Of a stretch of 64,000 nt of DNA, positions 8,604 through 16,861 are shown one piece after another. The translations under genes were made by a program, and so were the position numbers. The notes under the pieces are model-generated. The model was not told the origin of the DNA. It made no database searches and worked only from the letters and a program-made list of their open reading frames with translations. Source of the DNA: Agrobacterium larrymoorei (GTDB lineage Bacteria; Pseudomonadota; Alphaproteobacteria; Rhizobiales; Rhizobiaceae); assembly GCF_005145045.1 (NCBI RefSeq), contig NZ_CP039691.1, positions 2,058,001 to 2,122,000 on the forward strand, written 5' to 3'. Position 1 is the stretch's first letter. Each line of letters starts with the position of its first letter.

Positions 8604-9578
8604 TTGAGACAATTGAACCAGACAGTGCTGATCACCGGCATTCTTGCCGGCATATGCGCCGCGTTTCTAACGCTTGGCGCAACCGCACAGTCGTCCATGT
8701 CTTTCCTGCTTTATGCGGCATCCGCCATGCCTGTGCTCGTGGCCGGTCTCGGCTGGGGCAATGCCGCCGCCATCGTTTCCATTCTTTCCGCCGCCTTCCT
8801 TGGTGCGCTTGCCGTTTCCCCCCTCTTTGCCGTGACGATCGCGATCTTTACGCTGATCCCGGCTGGCTGGCTGTCGCATCTTGCCAACCTCGCCCGCCCC
8901 GCCTCCGAAATCGGTGGCCCGGATGAGTTGATGGCATGGTATCCGCTTTCCGGCATTCTGCTGCATCTGTGCGGGCTCATCACCGTCTCCGTCATCATTC
9001 TCGGTACCATGATCGGCTACGGCCCGGATCTGGTCTCGCAGATGGTCGACCTGATGATGTCTTCGGTGCAGACGCGCGAGCCATCCTTCACGCCGGATGC
9101 GACGGCGCTGGCGCAGACCAAGTCGCTTCTCGTGCTGATGCTGCCGATGATCCAGGGCGGCCTTTGGGTCATCCTGCTGTTTGCCGCCTATTATTTCGCA
9201 AGCCGCATGGTGCGCTCCTTCGGCAAGGGTCTTCGCCCGCGCGAAGATATTTCGGCGGCACTGCGCATGCATCGCAATGCGATCTTCATTTTTCTTGGCG
9301 GTATCGTGCTCACCTTCTTTGGCGGCGTTGCCGCTATGGTCGGTGCCGTTATCTGCGGCACGTTTGGCGCTGGCTTCGTGATGGCGGGTTACGCCTCGCT
9401 GCACCATCGTTCAAAGGGCAAGGACTGGCGCTGGCCGGTTCTGGTTCTCGCATATCTTTCAGCGGTCTTCATGTTTCCGCTGCTCATCATCCTCGTCATG
9501 GGCTTGAGCGACGTGCGCAGCACGATCTCCCTCACGCCTCCGCGGAATACCGAAAAATCGAACGAAACCAACACATAA
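8604..9578 (+). CDS. DUF2232-like multi-spanning membrane protein
   Basis: A 324-aa integral membrane protein with about eight hydrophobic segments (for example LITGILAGICAAFLTLG, VSILSAAFLGALAVSPL, FIFLGGIVLTFFGGVAAM). It fits the DUF2232/YybS group known between rpsR and rplI in Rhizobiales; function unknown. The start is TTG at 8604 with AGGAC upstream; no ATG gives a better fit. It lies 15 bases before rplI, so it is cotranscribed with ribosomal genes. Confidence 0.8.
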   Translation: MRQLNQTVLITGILAGICAAFLTLGATAQSSMSFLLYAASAMPVLVAGLGWGNAAAIVSILSAAFLGALAVSPLFAVTIAIFTLIPAGWLSHLANLARPASEIGGPDELMAWYPLSGILLHLCGLITVSVIILGTMIGYGPDLVSQMVDLMMSSVQTREPSFTPDATALAQTKSLLVLMLPMIQGGLWVILLFAAYYFASRMVRSFGKGLRPREDISAALRMHRNAIFIFLGGIVLTFFGGVAAMVGAVICGTFGAGFVMAGYASLHHRSKGKDWRWPVLVLAYLSAVFMFPLLIILVMGLSDVRSTISLTPPRNTEKSNETNT

Positions 9579-9593
9579 GAAAGGATCAAGAAG

Positions 9594-10169
9594 ATGGAAG
9601 TCATTCTTCTCGAGCGTATCGCAAAGCTTGGCCAGATGGGCGAAACCGTAAAGGTTCGCGATGGCTACGCACGTAACTTCCTGCTGCCGCAGGGCAAGGC
9701 GCTGCGCGCCAACAACGCCAACAAGGCCCGTTTCGAATCCGAGCGTGCAACGCTCGAAGCCCGTAACCTCGAGCGCAAGTCTGAAGCCCAGACGGTTGCA
9801 GACGCTCTCGCAGGCAAGAGCTTCATCGTCGTTCGCTCCGCTGGCGAAACCGGTCAGCTCTACGGTTCTGTTGCTGCCCGCGACGTCGTTGAAATCCTCG
9901 GCGCAGAAGGCTTCAACATCGGCCGTAACCAGGTCGAGCTCAACACGCCGATCAAGACCATCGGTCTGCACAACGTTACGCTTCACCTGCACTCCGAAGT
10001 CGAGTTGTCTGTTGAACTGAACGTTGCCCGTTCCGCTGAAGAAGCCGAGCGTCAGGCAAAGGGCGAAAGCCTCACCTCCGCTGACGCCATCTACGGCGTC
10101 GACGAAGACGCTCTTCGTCCAGAAGACTTCTTCGATCCAGACGCTGACTTCGACGGCGACGACGAGTAA
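9594..10169 (+). CDS. rplI: 50S ribosomal protein L9
   Basis: A 191-aa large-subunit protein. The N-terminal domain has [17 protein letters not shown] and the signature [16 protein letters not shown]; a long connecting helix and the C-terminal domain follow. It is about 40 residues longer than the E. coli protein because of an acidic tail rich in Asp ([13 protein letters not shown]), usual in rhizobia. Last gene of the ribosomal operon, followed by a strong terminator. Confidence 0.97.
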   Translation: MEVILLERIAKLGQMGETVKVRDGYARNFLLPQGKALRANNANKARFESERATLEARNLERKSEAQTVADALAGKSFIVVRSAGETGQLYGSVAARDVVEILGAEGFNIGRNQVELNTPIKTIGLHNVTLHLHSEVELSVELNVARSAEEAERQAKGESLTSADAIYGVDEDALRPEDFFDPDADFDGDDE

Positions 10170-10200
10170 TATCTGCGGGCCTTATGGCTCACAAAAAGAA

Positions 10201-10227
10201 CCCCGGATGGCGACATCCGGGGTTTTT
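10201..10227 (+). terminator. Rho-independent terminator after rplI
   Basis: A perfect 9-bp stem, CCCCGGATG-GCGA-CATCCGGGG, followed by TTTTTGTTTTT. It ends the rpsF-rplI transcript 31 bases past the rplI stop. Confidence 0.9.
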
Positions 10228-10274
10228 GTTTTTCCGGTGGGATGTGAATTTTTCGGACCACTCCACCCACTTCC

Positions 10275-10666
10275 GTCATCCTCGGCCTTGAGCCGAGGAT
10301 CCATCGCCATCAACGAAATCAAACGGTTGTGGATCCTCGGGTCAAGCCCACTGCTGTCCGGTTGAGATTTATGGACTTGGCATAGGGTCTTGATTTCGTT
10401 CCGTTTTTTGTACTCCGTGCGAAGCCGGTCTCGCCAGTACAACGCTGGCTATGAATATGGCGACGGCACTTCCCACTTCCGTCATCCCGGACTTGATCCG
10501 GGATCCAGCCAGACCAAGTCCTTGGTCTGAAAGACTTTTTTGACGCGCAGACGCGCGTCAGCTGGACCCCGCATCAAGTGCGGGGTGACGGCTGGGGGAG
10601 CTGTTCTCGCCCCCAACACCTACTCAGTTTAAACCGGACAAAAGTGGGACAAGCCCAAGAATGACG
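10275..10666. repeat. RIME-like two-hairpin repeat, right arm interrupted
   Basis: Left arm GTCATCCTCGGCCTTGAGCC... (10275 on), spacer, then right arm GGATCCTCGGGTCAAGCCC, split at 10349 by a 296-bp element and resuming with ACAAGCCCAAGAATGAC. Each arm is itself a palindrome, so the unit folds as two hairpins. It resembles rhizobial intergenic mosaic elements. The rest of the rplI-to-DMT gap (10170-10727) holds the terminator and no gene. Confidence 0.7.
10350..10645. mobile_element. MITE-like element, subfamily B copy 1
   Basis: A 296-bp element without a gene. Left end ACTGCTGTCCGGTTGAGATT, right end (inverted) ACTTTTGTCCGGTTTAAACT; both match the termini of the IS at 26260-27529. It is flanked by GGGTCAAGCCC (10339-10349) and GGGACAAGCCC (10646-10656), a 10/11 match, read as an 11-bp target duplication. 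The interior carries its own palindromes (GTCATCCCGGACTTGATCCG and CCCCGCATCAAGTGCGGGG). The left end resembles the IS left end for about 60 bp. Confidence 0.75.
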
Positions 10667-10727
10667 GGAGTGGGTTTGGCGATCGTCATTAATCCACCTT
10701 CTCCGCAACCCAGATTTTTCGGCATTG

Positions 10728-11627
10728 CTACCGCGAAACCAACCCAGTACGCGACGGCAACGTCATCGCAATCACCCCTGCCAGAATACACACCAGCCCT
10801 ATCATGGTGCTGGCATGCAGTTGTTCGCCAAGGAAAATCACGCCGATGGCGACGCCCACCGGCACGCGCACATAGGCCTGTGCCGTTGTTCCGAGTGATC
10901 CGAGCGTTCGCACCAGCCGGAAGTAAATGGTGAAGGCGAGTGCTGTGGTGAAAATGGAGAGGCAGAACAGCGCGATGATGGAGCGGCTGGAGGGCGCGAG
11001 TTCCCATGGGCGGTCTATGATCAGGCTGGCGGGAATGAGGATGATCGCGCCGCAGATCAGCGATGCGGCAGCGGGGATCATCGAATCGATACCTTTGAAG
11101 TTCTTTCCGAAAATTGCCGCCCCGGCATAGAAGGCGGTGGCGAGAATGACGGCCATCTGTGCCAGCACGACATCGCCAAGCCCGTTCAGGGCTTGCACCC
11201 CAATCATGACCACGGTTCCGACGAGCCCGATCATGACGCCGAAGAGCTTGCGCCCGTTCAGCACCTCATGGCGGGTGATGATGGCCGTCAACAGGAAGGT
11301 GAAGACTGGCGTCAGGGAGTTGAGGATGACGGCCAGCCCAGCATCGATATAATGTTCGGCCCAGGCAATCAGCGTGAAGGGCAGCACGCTGTTCAGAACG
11401 GCCTGAATTGCGAACATCTTCCACAGTGCCGGATCTTTGGGAAGCCGCAGCCCGCGCCAGAAAATGATGAGCATAAGAATACAGCCCGCAATCGCTGTGC
11501 GCGCCGCAATCAGCGTCACCGGTGGTATCGTCTCGATGCCGATCTTGATGAATGTATAGGAACTGCCCCAAAGACACCCCAGCAAAACGAGCAGGGCAAT
11601 TTCGGGCAGCAGTTTTCGGTCGGTCAT
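10728..11627 (-). CDS. DMT-superfamily (EamA) transporter
   Basis: An inner-membrane permease of about 299 aa with ten hydrophobic helices in two EamA repeats; the first begins LLVLLGCLWGSSYTFIKIGIETIPPVTL, the classic drug/metabolite transporter signature, and the second ends GVAIGVIFLGEQLHASTMIGLVCILAGV. Substrate unknown. Start chosen at 11627 (MTDRKLLPE), with GGAGA at good spacing; the frame runs to 11705. Divergent from the ArsR-like gene 119 bases away, which may regulate it. Confidence 0.85.
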   Translation of the reverse strand: MTDRKLLPEIALLVLLGCLWGSSYTFIKIGIETIPPVTLIAARTAIAGCILMLIIFWRGLRLPKDPALWKMFAIQAVLNSVLPFTLIAWAEHYIDAGLAVILNSLTPVFTFLLTAIITRHEVLNGRKLFGVMIGLVGTVVMIGVQALNGLGDVVLAQMAVILATAFYAGAAIFGKNFKGIDSMIPAAASLICGAIILIPASLIIDRPWELAPSSRSIIALFCLSIFTTALAFTIYFRLVRTLGSLGTTAQAYVRVPVGVAIGVIFLGEQLHASTMIGLVCILAGVIAMTLPSRTGLVSR

Positions 11628-11746
11628 CCAGTCTCTCCACAAGCGGGTCATCTCCTCTCTATAGAGTCCCCGGAGAATGGGAAGCTTCGGCATTGGCCGA
11701 ACCATTGAAGGCTGACCTTCATCCGCTTGAATGCTACTCTGCGCCC

Positions 11747-12457
11747 ATGACCCGTATCGCCTCGCCCAACACCATCGCCGCCATCGCCAACCTTATCGGG
11801 GATACGACAAGGGCAAACATGCTCTGTGCGCTCATGGGCGGTCAGGCGCTGACGGCTGGCGAGCTTTCCCGCGAGGCGGGCATCACGCCGCAAACGGGCA
11901 GCGAGCATCTTGCCAAGATGGTGGATGCCAACCTTCTGTCGACAGTGAAGCAAGGCCGCCACCGTTATTATCGGCTGGCTTCACCGGAAGTCGCGCATGG
12001 TATCGACGCGCTGATGTCCATCGCCGCGAATGGCCCGAAACGGCACCATCCCATCGGGCCGAAGGAAAAGGATATGCGCCTTGCGCGCAGTTGCTACGAT
12101 CATATCGCAGGCCGCCTCGCGGTGGCGGTGGCCGATAGTCTCAGCGACAGCGGACGGATTGTTCTTTCGGATGAGGGTGCGCTGGTAACCGATAAGGGCC
12201 AAGCCTTCCTTCAGGAATTCGGCATCGATCTCAGCGATGGTTCGCGCTCAAAGCGCCCCCTATGCCGCACCTGCCTCGATTGGAGCGAGCGCAAGCACCA
12301 TATTGCGGGCCGTGTCGGCACTGCGCTGTTGGAGCGGACGCTCGATCTCGGCTGGGTGGCGCGGCGAGCGGATAGCCGGGCGTTGAGGATTACGCCTGCG
12401 GGAGATCGAGGTTTTCGAAAGATGTTTTGTTTGCCGGTGGATTGGCGGGAGGGTTGA
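11747..12457 (+). CDS. ArsR-like winged-helix regulator
   Basis: A 236-aa DNA-binding protein. Residues about 8-85 form an ArsR-type winged helix (IANLIGDTTRANMLCALMGG, LTAGELSREAGITPQTGSEHLAKMVDANLL, KQGRHRYYRLA). The C-terminal 130 residues contain CRTCLDWSERKHHIAG and look like the extended ArsR-like regulators found beside small transporters. Start at ATG 11747 fits the domain edge; the frame is open further 5' but overlaps the neighbour. The substrate of the pair is unknown. Confidence 0.85.
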   Translation: MTRIASPNTIAAIANLIGDTTRANMLCALMGGQALTAGELSREAGITPQTGSEHLAKMVDANLLSTVKQGRHRYYRLASPEVAHGIDALMSIAANGPKRHHPIGPKEKDMRLARSCYDHIAGRLAVAVADSLSDSGRIVLSDEGALVTDKGQAFLQEFGIDLSDGSRSKRPLCRTCLDWSERKHHIAGRVGTALLERTLDLGWVARRADSRALRITPAGDRGFRKMFCLPVDWREG

Positions 12458-12498
12458 GGTTAGCCTTTACTCCCTTCCGTAATAATGGCCTTGATTCC

Positions 12499-12513
12499 CT
12501 GCTGTCCGGCTTA
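12499..12513 (+). repeat. Isolated terminal fragment of IS/MITE family
   Basis: CTGCTGTCCGGCTTA matches the outer end of the IS4-family element and MITEs but no partner end is visible nearby. It is either a relic of a deleted copy or chance; the match to 14 of 15 terminal bases makes a relic more likely. Confidence 0.4.
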
Positions 12514-12596
12514 CTTTGACGGGCGTTACCGCGCAGTTGCCCGGGTTGTTTAGCTCAACGTTTCCGCCCTGTCGGCGTCATCCTCGGGCTTGACCC

Positions 12597-12900
12597 ACTG
12601 CTGTCCGGTTTAGATTTTCGGAGTAGCCTTAAGCTGTTAATCATGCTCCACTTTGTATGTTTTTCTGCGATTTGAACGTCGTCGTGAGAGAGCGATATTT
12701 GCCGGGGGGGACGAAGAGCGTTGCAAAGCCCACCTCCGTCATCCTCGGGCTTGTCCCGAGGATCTGCAACCGATTGATTTTGTTGACGTTGGTAGATCCT
12801 CGGCACAAGGCCGAGGATGACGGTTGCGGGCGGATTTACCGTCTCCCCTCAAGCCTCTGGCCTTGCATAAAGTGCTAAGGAATCTAAACCGGACAGCAGT
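12597..12900. mobile_element. MITE-like element, subfamily A copy 1
   Basis: A 304-bp non-coding element with ends ACTGCTGTCCGGTTTAGATT at both sides in inverted orientation. Exact 11-bp flanking duplication GGGCTTGACCC at 12586-12596 and 12901-12911. Inside it carries a complete two-hairpin palindrome (GTCATCCTCGGGCTTGTCCC through CTCGGCACAAGGCCGAGG), so it transports a copy of the repeat it inserts into. Inverted relative to the copies at 25887 and 63326. Confidence 0.85.
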
Positions 12901-12964
12901 GGGCTTGACCCGAGGATTTAAAACCGTTGCTATCGTCGACAGCGATGAATCCTAGGGCAAGCCC

Positions 12965-13261
12965 ACTATTGTCCGGTCTAAACAGTGTTGGTAGTTTGGG
13001 ATGAGACCAGCTCCCCCGCCCGTCACCCCGGCCTTGAGCCGGGGTCCAGCAGACGCGCGTCTGCGCGTCAAAAGAGTCTTTCAGACCAAAGACTTGGTCT
13101 GGCTGGATTCCGGATCAAGTCCGGGATGACGGAAGTGGGTGGTGCCGTTTCCACATTCACAGCCAGCGTTGCAATGGCGAGTCCGAATTCGTACAGAGTA
13201 CAAAAATCGAAGCGCAGTCAACACCCTATGCAAAGTCCATAAATCTCAACCGGACAACGGT
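12965..13261. mobile_element. MITE-like element, subfamily B copy 2
   Basis: A 297-bp element, inverted relative to the copy at 10350. The right part AAAGTCCATAAATCTCAACC is the reverse complement of that copy's left end. Ends are worn (ACTATTGTCCGGTCTAAACA and, inverted, ACCGTTGTCCGGTTGAGATT). Flanks AGGGCAAGCCC and GGTGCAAGCCC agree at 9 of 11 bases, consistent with an old target duplication. Confidence 0.7.
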
Positions 13262-13306
13262 GGTGCAAGCCCGAGGATGACGTCGAGGGTGTTGTAACTA
13301 AGACGC

Positions 13307-14374
13307 CTACCTCGCCGCCGTCTCAGCGCCCACCGGCTCCTTGCTCTTATCCACCCGCACCACCACGGACATGCCGGGAGAAAGCTCTGTCGCCGCGGGC
13401 TGGTCCGGATCGATGGACACGCGCACGCCGATGCGCTGGGCAATCTTCACGAAATTGCCAGTCGCATTATCCGGCTTGATGACGGCGAATTCGGAGCCTG
13501 CGGCGGGGGAGAACCGCTCCACCTTGCCGGTCAGTTTGCGGTGATGCAGCGCGTCGACGGAGATGGACACCGGCTGACCCGCTTCCATGCCTGCAAGCTG
13601 CGTTTCCTTGAAGTTGGCGACGACCCAGATATCGTGGGGCACCACGGCCATCAACTGGGTTCCGGCGGTGACGTACTGGCCGATACGGACGCCGACCTCG
13701 CCGAGCTTGCCATCTCGCGGTGCGTGGATTTCGGTGTTCTGAAGGTCGATCTTGGCGAGTTCCACCGAGGCCTGCGCGTTGGAAACCGCCGCCTGAAGGG
13801 AGCCGCGATTGACGATGATCGTCTGCAAGTCCTGACGCGCCACTTCCTGTGCGGCTTTTGCCTGCGAGAGACCGGCGCGGGATTTATCCAGATTGGCCTG
13901 CGCTTCTTCCTGAAGGCTGGAGGTGCCGACGCCGCTGCGGATCAGATTATCCTGACGGTCTGCGGCAAGCTGGGCCTGTTTCAGCGAGGCTTCCGCACTA
14001 TCCACTGCAGCTTCGCTGGAGCGGATATTGGCGTTTGCAGCAATTTCCTGCTGGCGGGAATTATCGAAGGCCGCGGTCTGGCTGGCAAGCGTCGCTTCGG
14101 CCTGCGCCAGCTTCTGACGGAAAATACGGTCATCGATCTTGGCCAGAAGGTCGCCCTGCTTGACCTCCTGATAATCCTTGGCCGGCACATCCACCACGTA
14201 ACCGCTGACCTGCGGGCTCATGGTGGTGACGTAACCGCGCACATAGGCGTTGTCGGTCATCTCCACGGCGCTGGAGAAAGGCGGCAGGCGCCATGCGTAA
14301 AGCACGAGCGCGACACCGGCGATGCCGCCGAGAAGAACGATGAGAGTGAGAGGCGTGAAGATCTTCTTTAGCAT
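13307..14374 (-). CDS. HlyD/EmrA-type membrane fusion protein
   Basis: Periplasmic adaptor of a three-part efflux pump. The 355 aa have one N-terminal membrane anchor (FTPLTLIVLLGGIAGVALVLYAW), a lipoyl/barrel half (YVTTMSPQVSGYVVDVPAKDYQEVKQGDLLAKID), a long coiled-coil hairpin of about residues 90-200 rich in Ala/Gln/Glu, and the return half (IHAPRDGKLGEVGVRIGQYVTAGTQLMAVVP). It follows the MFS gene by 18 bases; the pair with the marR gene resembles emrRAB, but with pump gene before adaptor gene. Confidence 0.9.
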   Translation of the reverse strand: MLKKIFTPLTLIVLLGGIAGVALVLYAWRLPPFSSAVEMTDNAYVRGYVTTMSPQVSGYVVDVPAKDYQEVKQGDLLAKIDDRIFRQKLAQAEATLASQTAAFDNSRQQEIAANANIRSSEAAVDSAEASLKQAQLAADRQDNLIRSGVGTSSLQEEAQANLDKSRAGLSQAKAAQEVARQDLQTIIVNRGSLQAAVSNAQASVELAKIDLQNTEIHAPRDGKLGEVGVRIGQYVTAGTQLMAVVPHDIWVVANFKETQLAGMEAGQPVSISVDALHHRKLTGKVERFSPAAGSEFAVIKPDNATGNFVKIAQRIGVRVSIDPDQPAATELSPGMSVVVRVDKSKEPVGAETAAR

Positions 14375-14392
14375 TTGTGGGACTCTAAACGA

Positions 14393-16087
14393 TCAGGATT
14401 GTGGGGCAGCGGTGGCATCTTGCCCGCTGATGAAGAGCGGTTTGATGCGCAACCACGCAAGATGAAGAAGCAGCATGGCAAGCGCTGCAGCGGCGCAGAA
14501 GGAGATCAGCAGGAAGGTATCGTTATAGGCCAGAATATAGGCCTCACGCGTTACCTGCTGGCCAAGCAGGCTCAAGCCTTCCGCCTTCAGCAATGCCGGG
14601 TCATTGATGACGTGGCTATAGGCTGCCGAAAGCTGGCTGACACGCTGGGCCACCTGAGGATTTTGCAGAAGGATGCTTTCCACGAGAATATTGGAGTGAA
14701 ATTTTTCCCGTAGCGTCACGAAGGAGCCGAGCAGGCCCGTGGTCAGCATGGACCCTGTTATCTGCGTGAACAGGAAGATAGTGATGAAGTTGACGAGGTA
14801 AGGCGGGCCTTTTGCCAAAGCCGCACCGAAGCCCTTGGACATGACGGGCGGAAGAAACATGGCCGCGCCGAAAGCGATCATTGCCTGGCTCAGATACATC
14901 TGTTCCGGCCTCGTCAGGTTAGTCGAAGTGCTATCCATGAAAGCACCGAGTGCAATCGTAGACAAGGCGATGACATGCGCGGTCTCGACATATTTCGTCA
15001 GCATCAGCAGCGCACAGGCGGCACCGCCCAGCACCGTGGCCAGAATGATGAGCGCGTAAAGCTGCATCGTCTGGTCGTTGAGAATGCCAAGCTGCTGGTA
15101 CAGGCTGACGGCGGTGGAGGATTGTTCCGATGAAACCGCGCGGTAGATCAACAGAATTGCGATCATATGCAAATTAGTGCGGGAGAATATCCAGCGCAGG
15201 TCCAGCATCGGATTCTTGCGCGGCAGCTCTATCATGGTCATCGCAGTCAGAAACGCGATGGAAGCTGCCAGCAGCACGCCGAGCCACCAGGTTTCGAACC
15301 ACCAGTAAAACCGGCCAAGCGTGAGGAACACCGCCATGCAGCCAAGCCCACAAGCAAACAGCAGATAGCTCAATATATCGATACGCTCGATGACCTTGAC
15401 GCGCGGTGGCGGGGTTAGCGGCAGCAGATAGATGATCGGTAGCACAGCAAGCGCCATGCCCACTTCCATGCTGTAAAGCGCCTGCCAGCCATCGATCTGC
15501 AAAAGCGTTGGCGAGAGGATGCGCGCCAGCGGCGATGACAGCAACGTGCCGGTGAGCGCTATGCTCAAGCCCAGCGTCAGCTTGCGCTGCACCGGAAAGG
15601 CTTCAAGAATATAAAGGAAGCCAAGCGATGAAAGCGGCGCCGCCGCCATGCCGCTGACGAAGCGCACGACGATGGCGGAATGCAGGTCCGTCACGAAAAG
15701 GTTGAGACAGGATGCAAATACGAAAGCGATGATGCTGATTTCCGCAAAAGGCCGCAGGCCATATTGCTGGCGCACCTTGAACAGCGCGATGGAGAAGGTG
15801 GCATAAGGCGCCATATAGGCCGCCGAAAGCCACGCAACTTCCGCCACCGTGCCGGAGAATTCACCCTGCAACTGGTAAATATTGGCCATGACGATGTTCA
15901 TGCCCATGCCCTGCGTAATGAAGAAGGCAAGACCGGCAGCGCAGTAGATCAGCTTTTCGATGAAGGACTTTTCCGCAGGCTGCGGCGGCGTAGCGGGAGC
16001 CTCCTGCCCTGCCGGTGTTACCACGGCATCGGCATCGGAAGCCTTGTCCTGAGGCGCTTCGGGCGTGATTGATATGGCGTTGCTCAC
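14393..16087 (-). CDS. MFS drug transporter, DHA2 (EmrB-like) family
   Basis: A 564-aa inner-membrane proton-driven exporter with about 14 hydrophobic segments, the DHA2 topology. The first helix follows a 50-residue cytosolic N-terminus (CAAGLAFFITQGMGMNIVMANIYQLQGEFSGTVAEVAWLSAAYM), with MNIVMANI replacing the usual VDxTIVNVALP. The GTG start at 16087 overlaps the marR stop by 4 bases (GTGA), so the two are translationally coupled. Works with the HlyD-type adaptor downstream; substrate probably hydrophobic toxicants, not shown. Confidence 0.9.
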   Translation of the reverse strand: MSNAISITPEAPQDKASDADAVVTPAGQEAPATPPQPAEKSFIEKLIYCAAGLAFFITQGMGMNIVMANIYQLQGEFSGTVAEVAWLSAAYMAPYATFSIALFKVRQQYGLRPFAEISIIAFVFASCLNLFVTDLHSAIVVRFVSGMAAAPLSSLGFLYILEAFPVQRKLTLGLSIALTGTLLSSPLARILSPTLLQIDGWQALYSMEVGMALAVLPIIYLLPLTPPPRVKVIERIDILSYLLFACGLGCMAVFLTLGRFYWWFETWWLGVLLAASIAFLTAMTMIELPRKNPMLDLRWIFSRTNLHMIAILLIYRAVSSEQSSTAVSLYQQLGILNDQTMQLYALIILATVLGGAACALLMLTKYVETAHVIALSTIALGAFMDSTSTNLTRPEQMYLSQAMIAFGAAMFLPPVMSKGFGAALAKGPPYLVNFITIFLFTQITGSMLTTGLLGSFVTLREKFHSNILVESILLQNPQVAQRVSQLSAAYSHVINDPALLKAEGLSLLGQQVTREAYILAYNDTFLLISFCAAAALAMLLLHLAWLRIKPLFISGQDATAAPQS

Positions 16088-16539
16088 GGCTGCACCTTTT
16101 CCCCGGAGAGGTTTTGCAGATTGCCGGTCAAACGCCGAACGACCTTCAGGGCAGCGCGGATTTCGTCTGTCGAAATATCCACCGCGATCTCCGCCCGCAT
16201 GGCCTTGGCCTGCGCATCCACGTCCTCGAATGTGTTGAGCCCGGCTGGCGTCATATGAATCCGCTTCGCCCGCCGGTCCGTTTCGTCAGAACGCCGTTCG
16301 ATGAGGTTTTGTTTCTCCATGGCATCCAGCAACCGCACCAGCGTCGGCGTTTCTATTTCCAGCTCTTCGGCAAGCTCCTTCTGCGTCAACGAACCGCGGC
16401 GCGAAAGCGCGAACAATGTGCGCGCACGCGCCAGCGTCAGCCCCTTCTCCGCCACCCGCGCATCGAAAAACGAGCGGAGCTTGCGGTTGAAGGCAGCCAT
16501 CTCGTCAAAGAGCTGTTCTTTCTCCGTCGCCCTGGACAA
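16084..16539 (-). CDS. MarR-family transcriptional regulator
   Basis: A 151-aa winged-helix dimer, probably the repressor of the efflux operon it heads. The DNA-binding part is LARARTLFALSRRGSLTQKELAEELEIETPTLVRLLDAMEKQNLIERR followed by the wing TDRRAKRIHMT. Start is TTG at 16539 with AAGG upstream; the family normally begins about here. A palindrome overlaps its ribosome site, suggesting autoregulation. Confidence 0.9.
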   Translation of the reverse strand: MSRATEKEQLFDEMAAFNRKLRSFFDARVAEKGLTLARARTLFALSRRGSLTQKELAEELEIETPTLVRLLDAMEKQNLIERRSDETDRRAKRIHMTPAGLNTFEDVDAQAKAMRAEIAVDISTDEIRAALKVVRRLTGNLQNLSGEKVQP

Positions 16540-16541
16540 TG

Positions 16542-16560
16542 TAATTACGCCTTATAATTA
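16542..16560. promoter_or_regulatory. Candidate MarR operator
   Basis: TAATTA-CGCCTTA-TAATTA, two TAATTA half-sites with a 7-base spacer, lies 3 bases upstream of the TTG start and covers the ribosome site. Size and place fit a MarR-type autoregulatory operator; binding is inferred. Confidence 0.45.
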
Positions 16561-16861
16561 GTGTGCTATCTATTTCCTGCCTATCTATTTTCGTTTTCGA
16601 TGAAATTCAAGATGGTTTCGCCGATTGGCAGCTATGCCGTAAAATCATGCCACCGACGGAGTGATTCGCGAAACGCGCCATACGCTCAGCCGAATCAGCC
16701 TGTGGATTAGTGGGGACAACCCCGTATGTGATGCAGCTTGCCTCTCTTTAGGTAAGGCCGTTTGCCACTGTTGCTGCAATGTCATTGACGGCGGCGCCCG
16801 GACGCTTCAAACCGGCAGGCTTGCAGAACATAAGAAGGCTTGAAGGGAGATCACGCAAACC
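16561..16861. other. Intergenic region between marR and dnaB
   Basis: About 300 bases that should hold the divergent promoters for the efflux operon and dnaB. I see no convincing ORF, terminator or repeat, and no promoter pair that stands out. Confidence 0.4.

Larger units (their letters stand above)
12577..13281. repeat. RIME-like repeat with both arms interrupted
   Basis: Reconstructed by removing two insertions: left arm GTCATCCTCGGGCTTGACCC then GAGGAT, spacer of about 35 bases, right arm ATCCTAGGGCAAGCCC then GAGGATGAC. The left arm is split by the element at 12597-12900 and the right arm by the one at 12965-13261. Together they fill most of the 849-base gap between the ArsR-like gene and the efflux operon; no gene is present. 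Confidence 0.75.

Noticed and set aside
10182..10442. Small frames inside the RIME/MITE clusters (also 12555-12806, 25909-26161, 63420-63857)
   Set aside because: These frames come from palindromic repeats and recur with the repeat copies; peptides such as SVADPRDKPEDDGG are translated hairpins, not genes.
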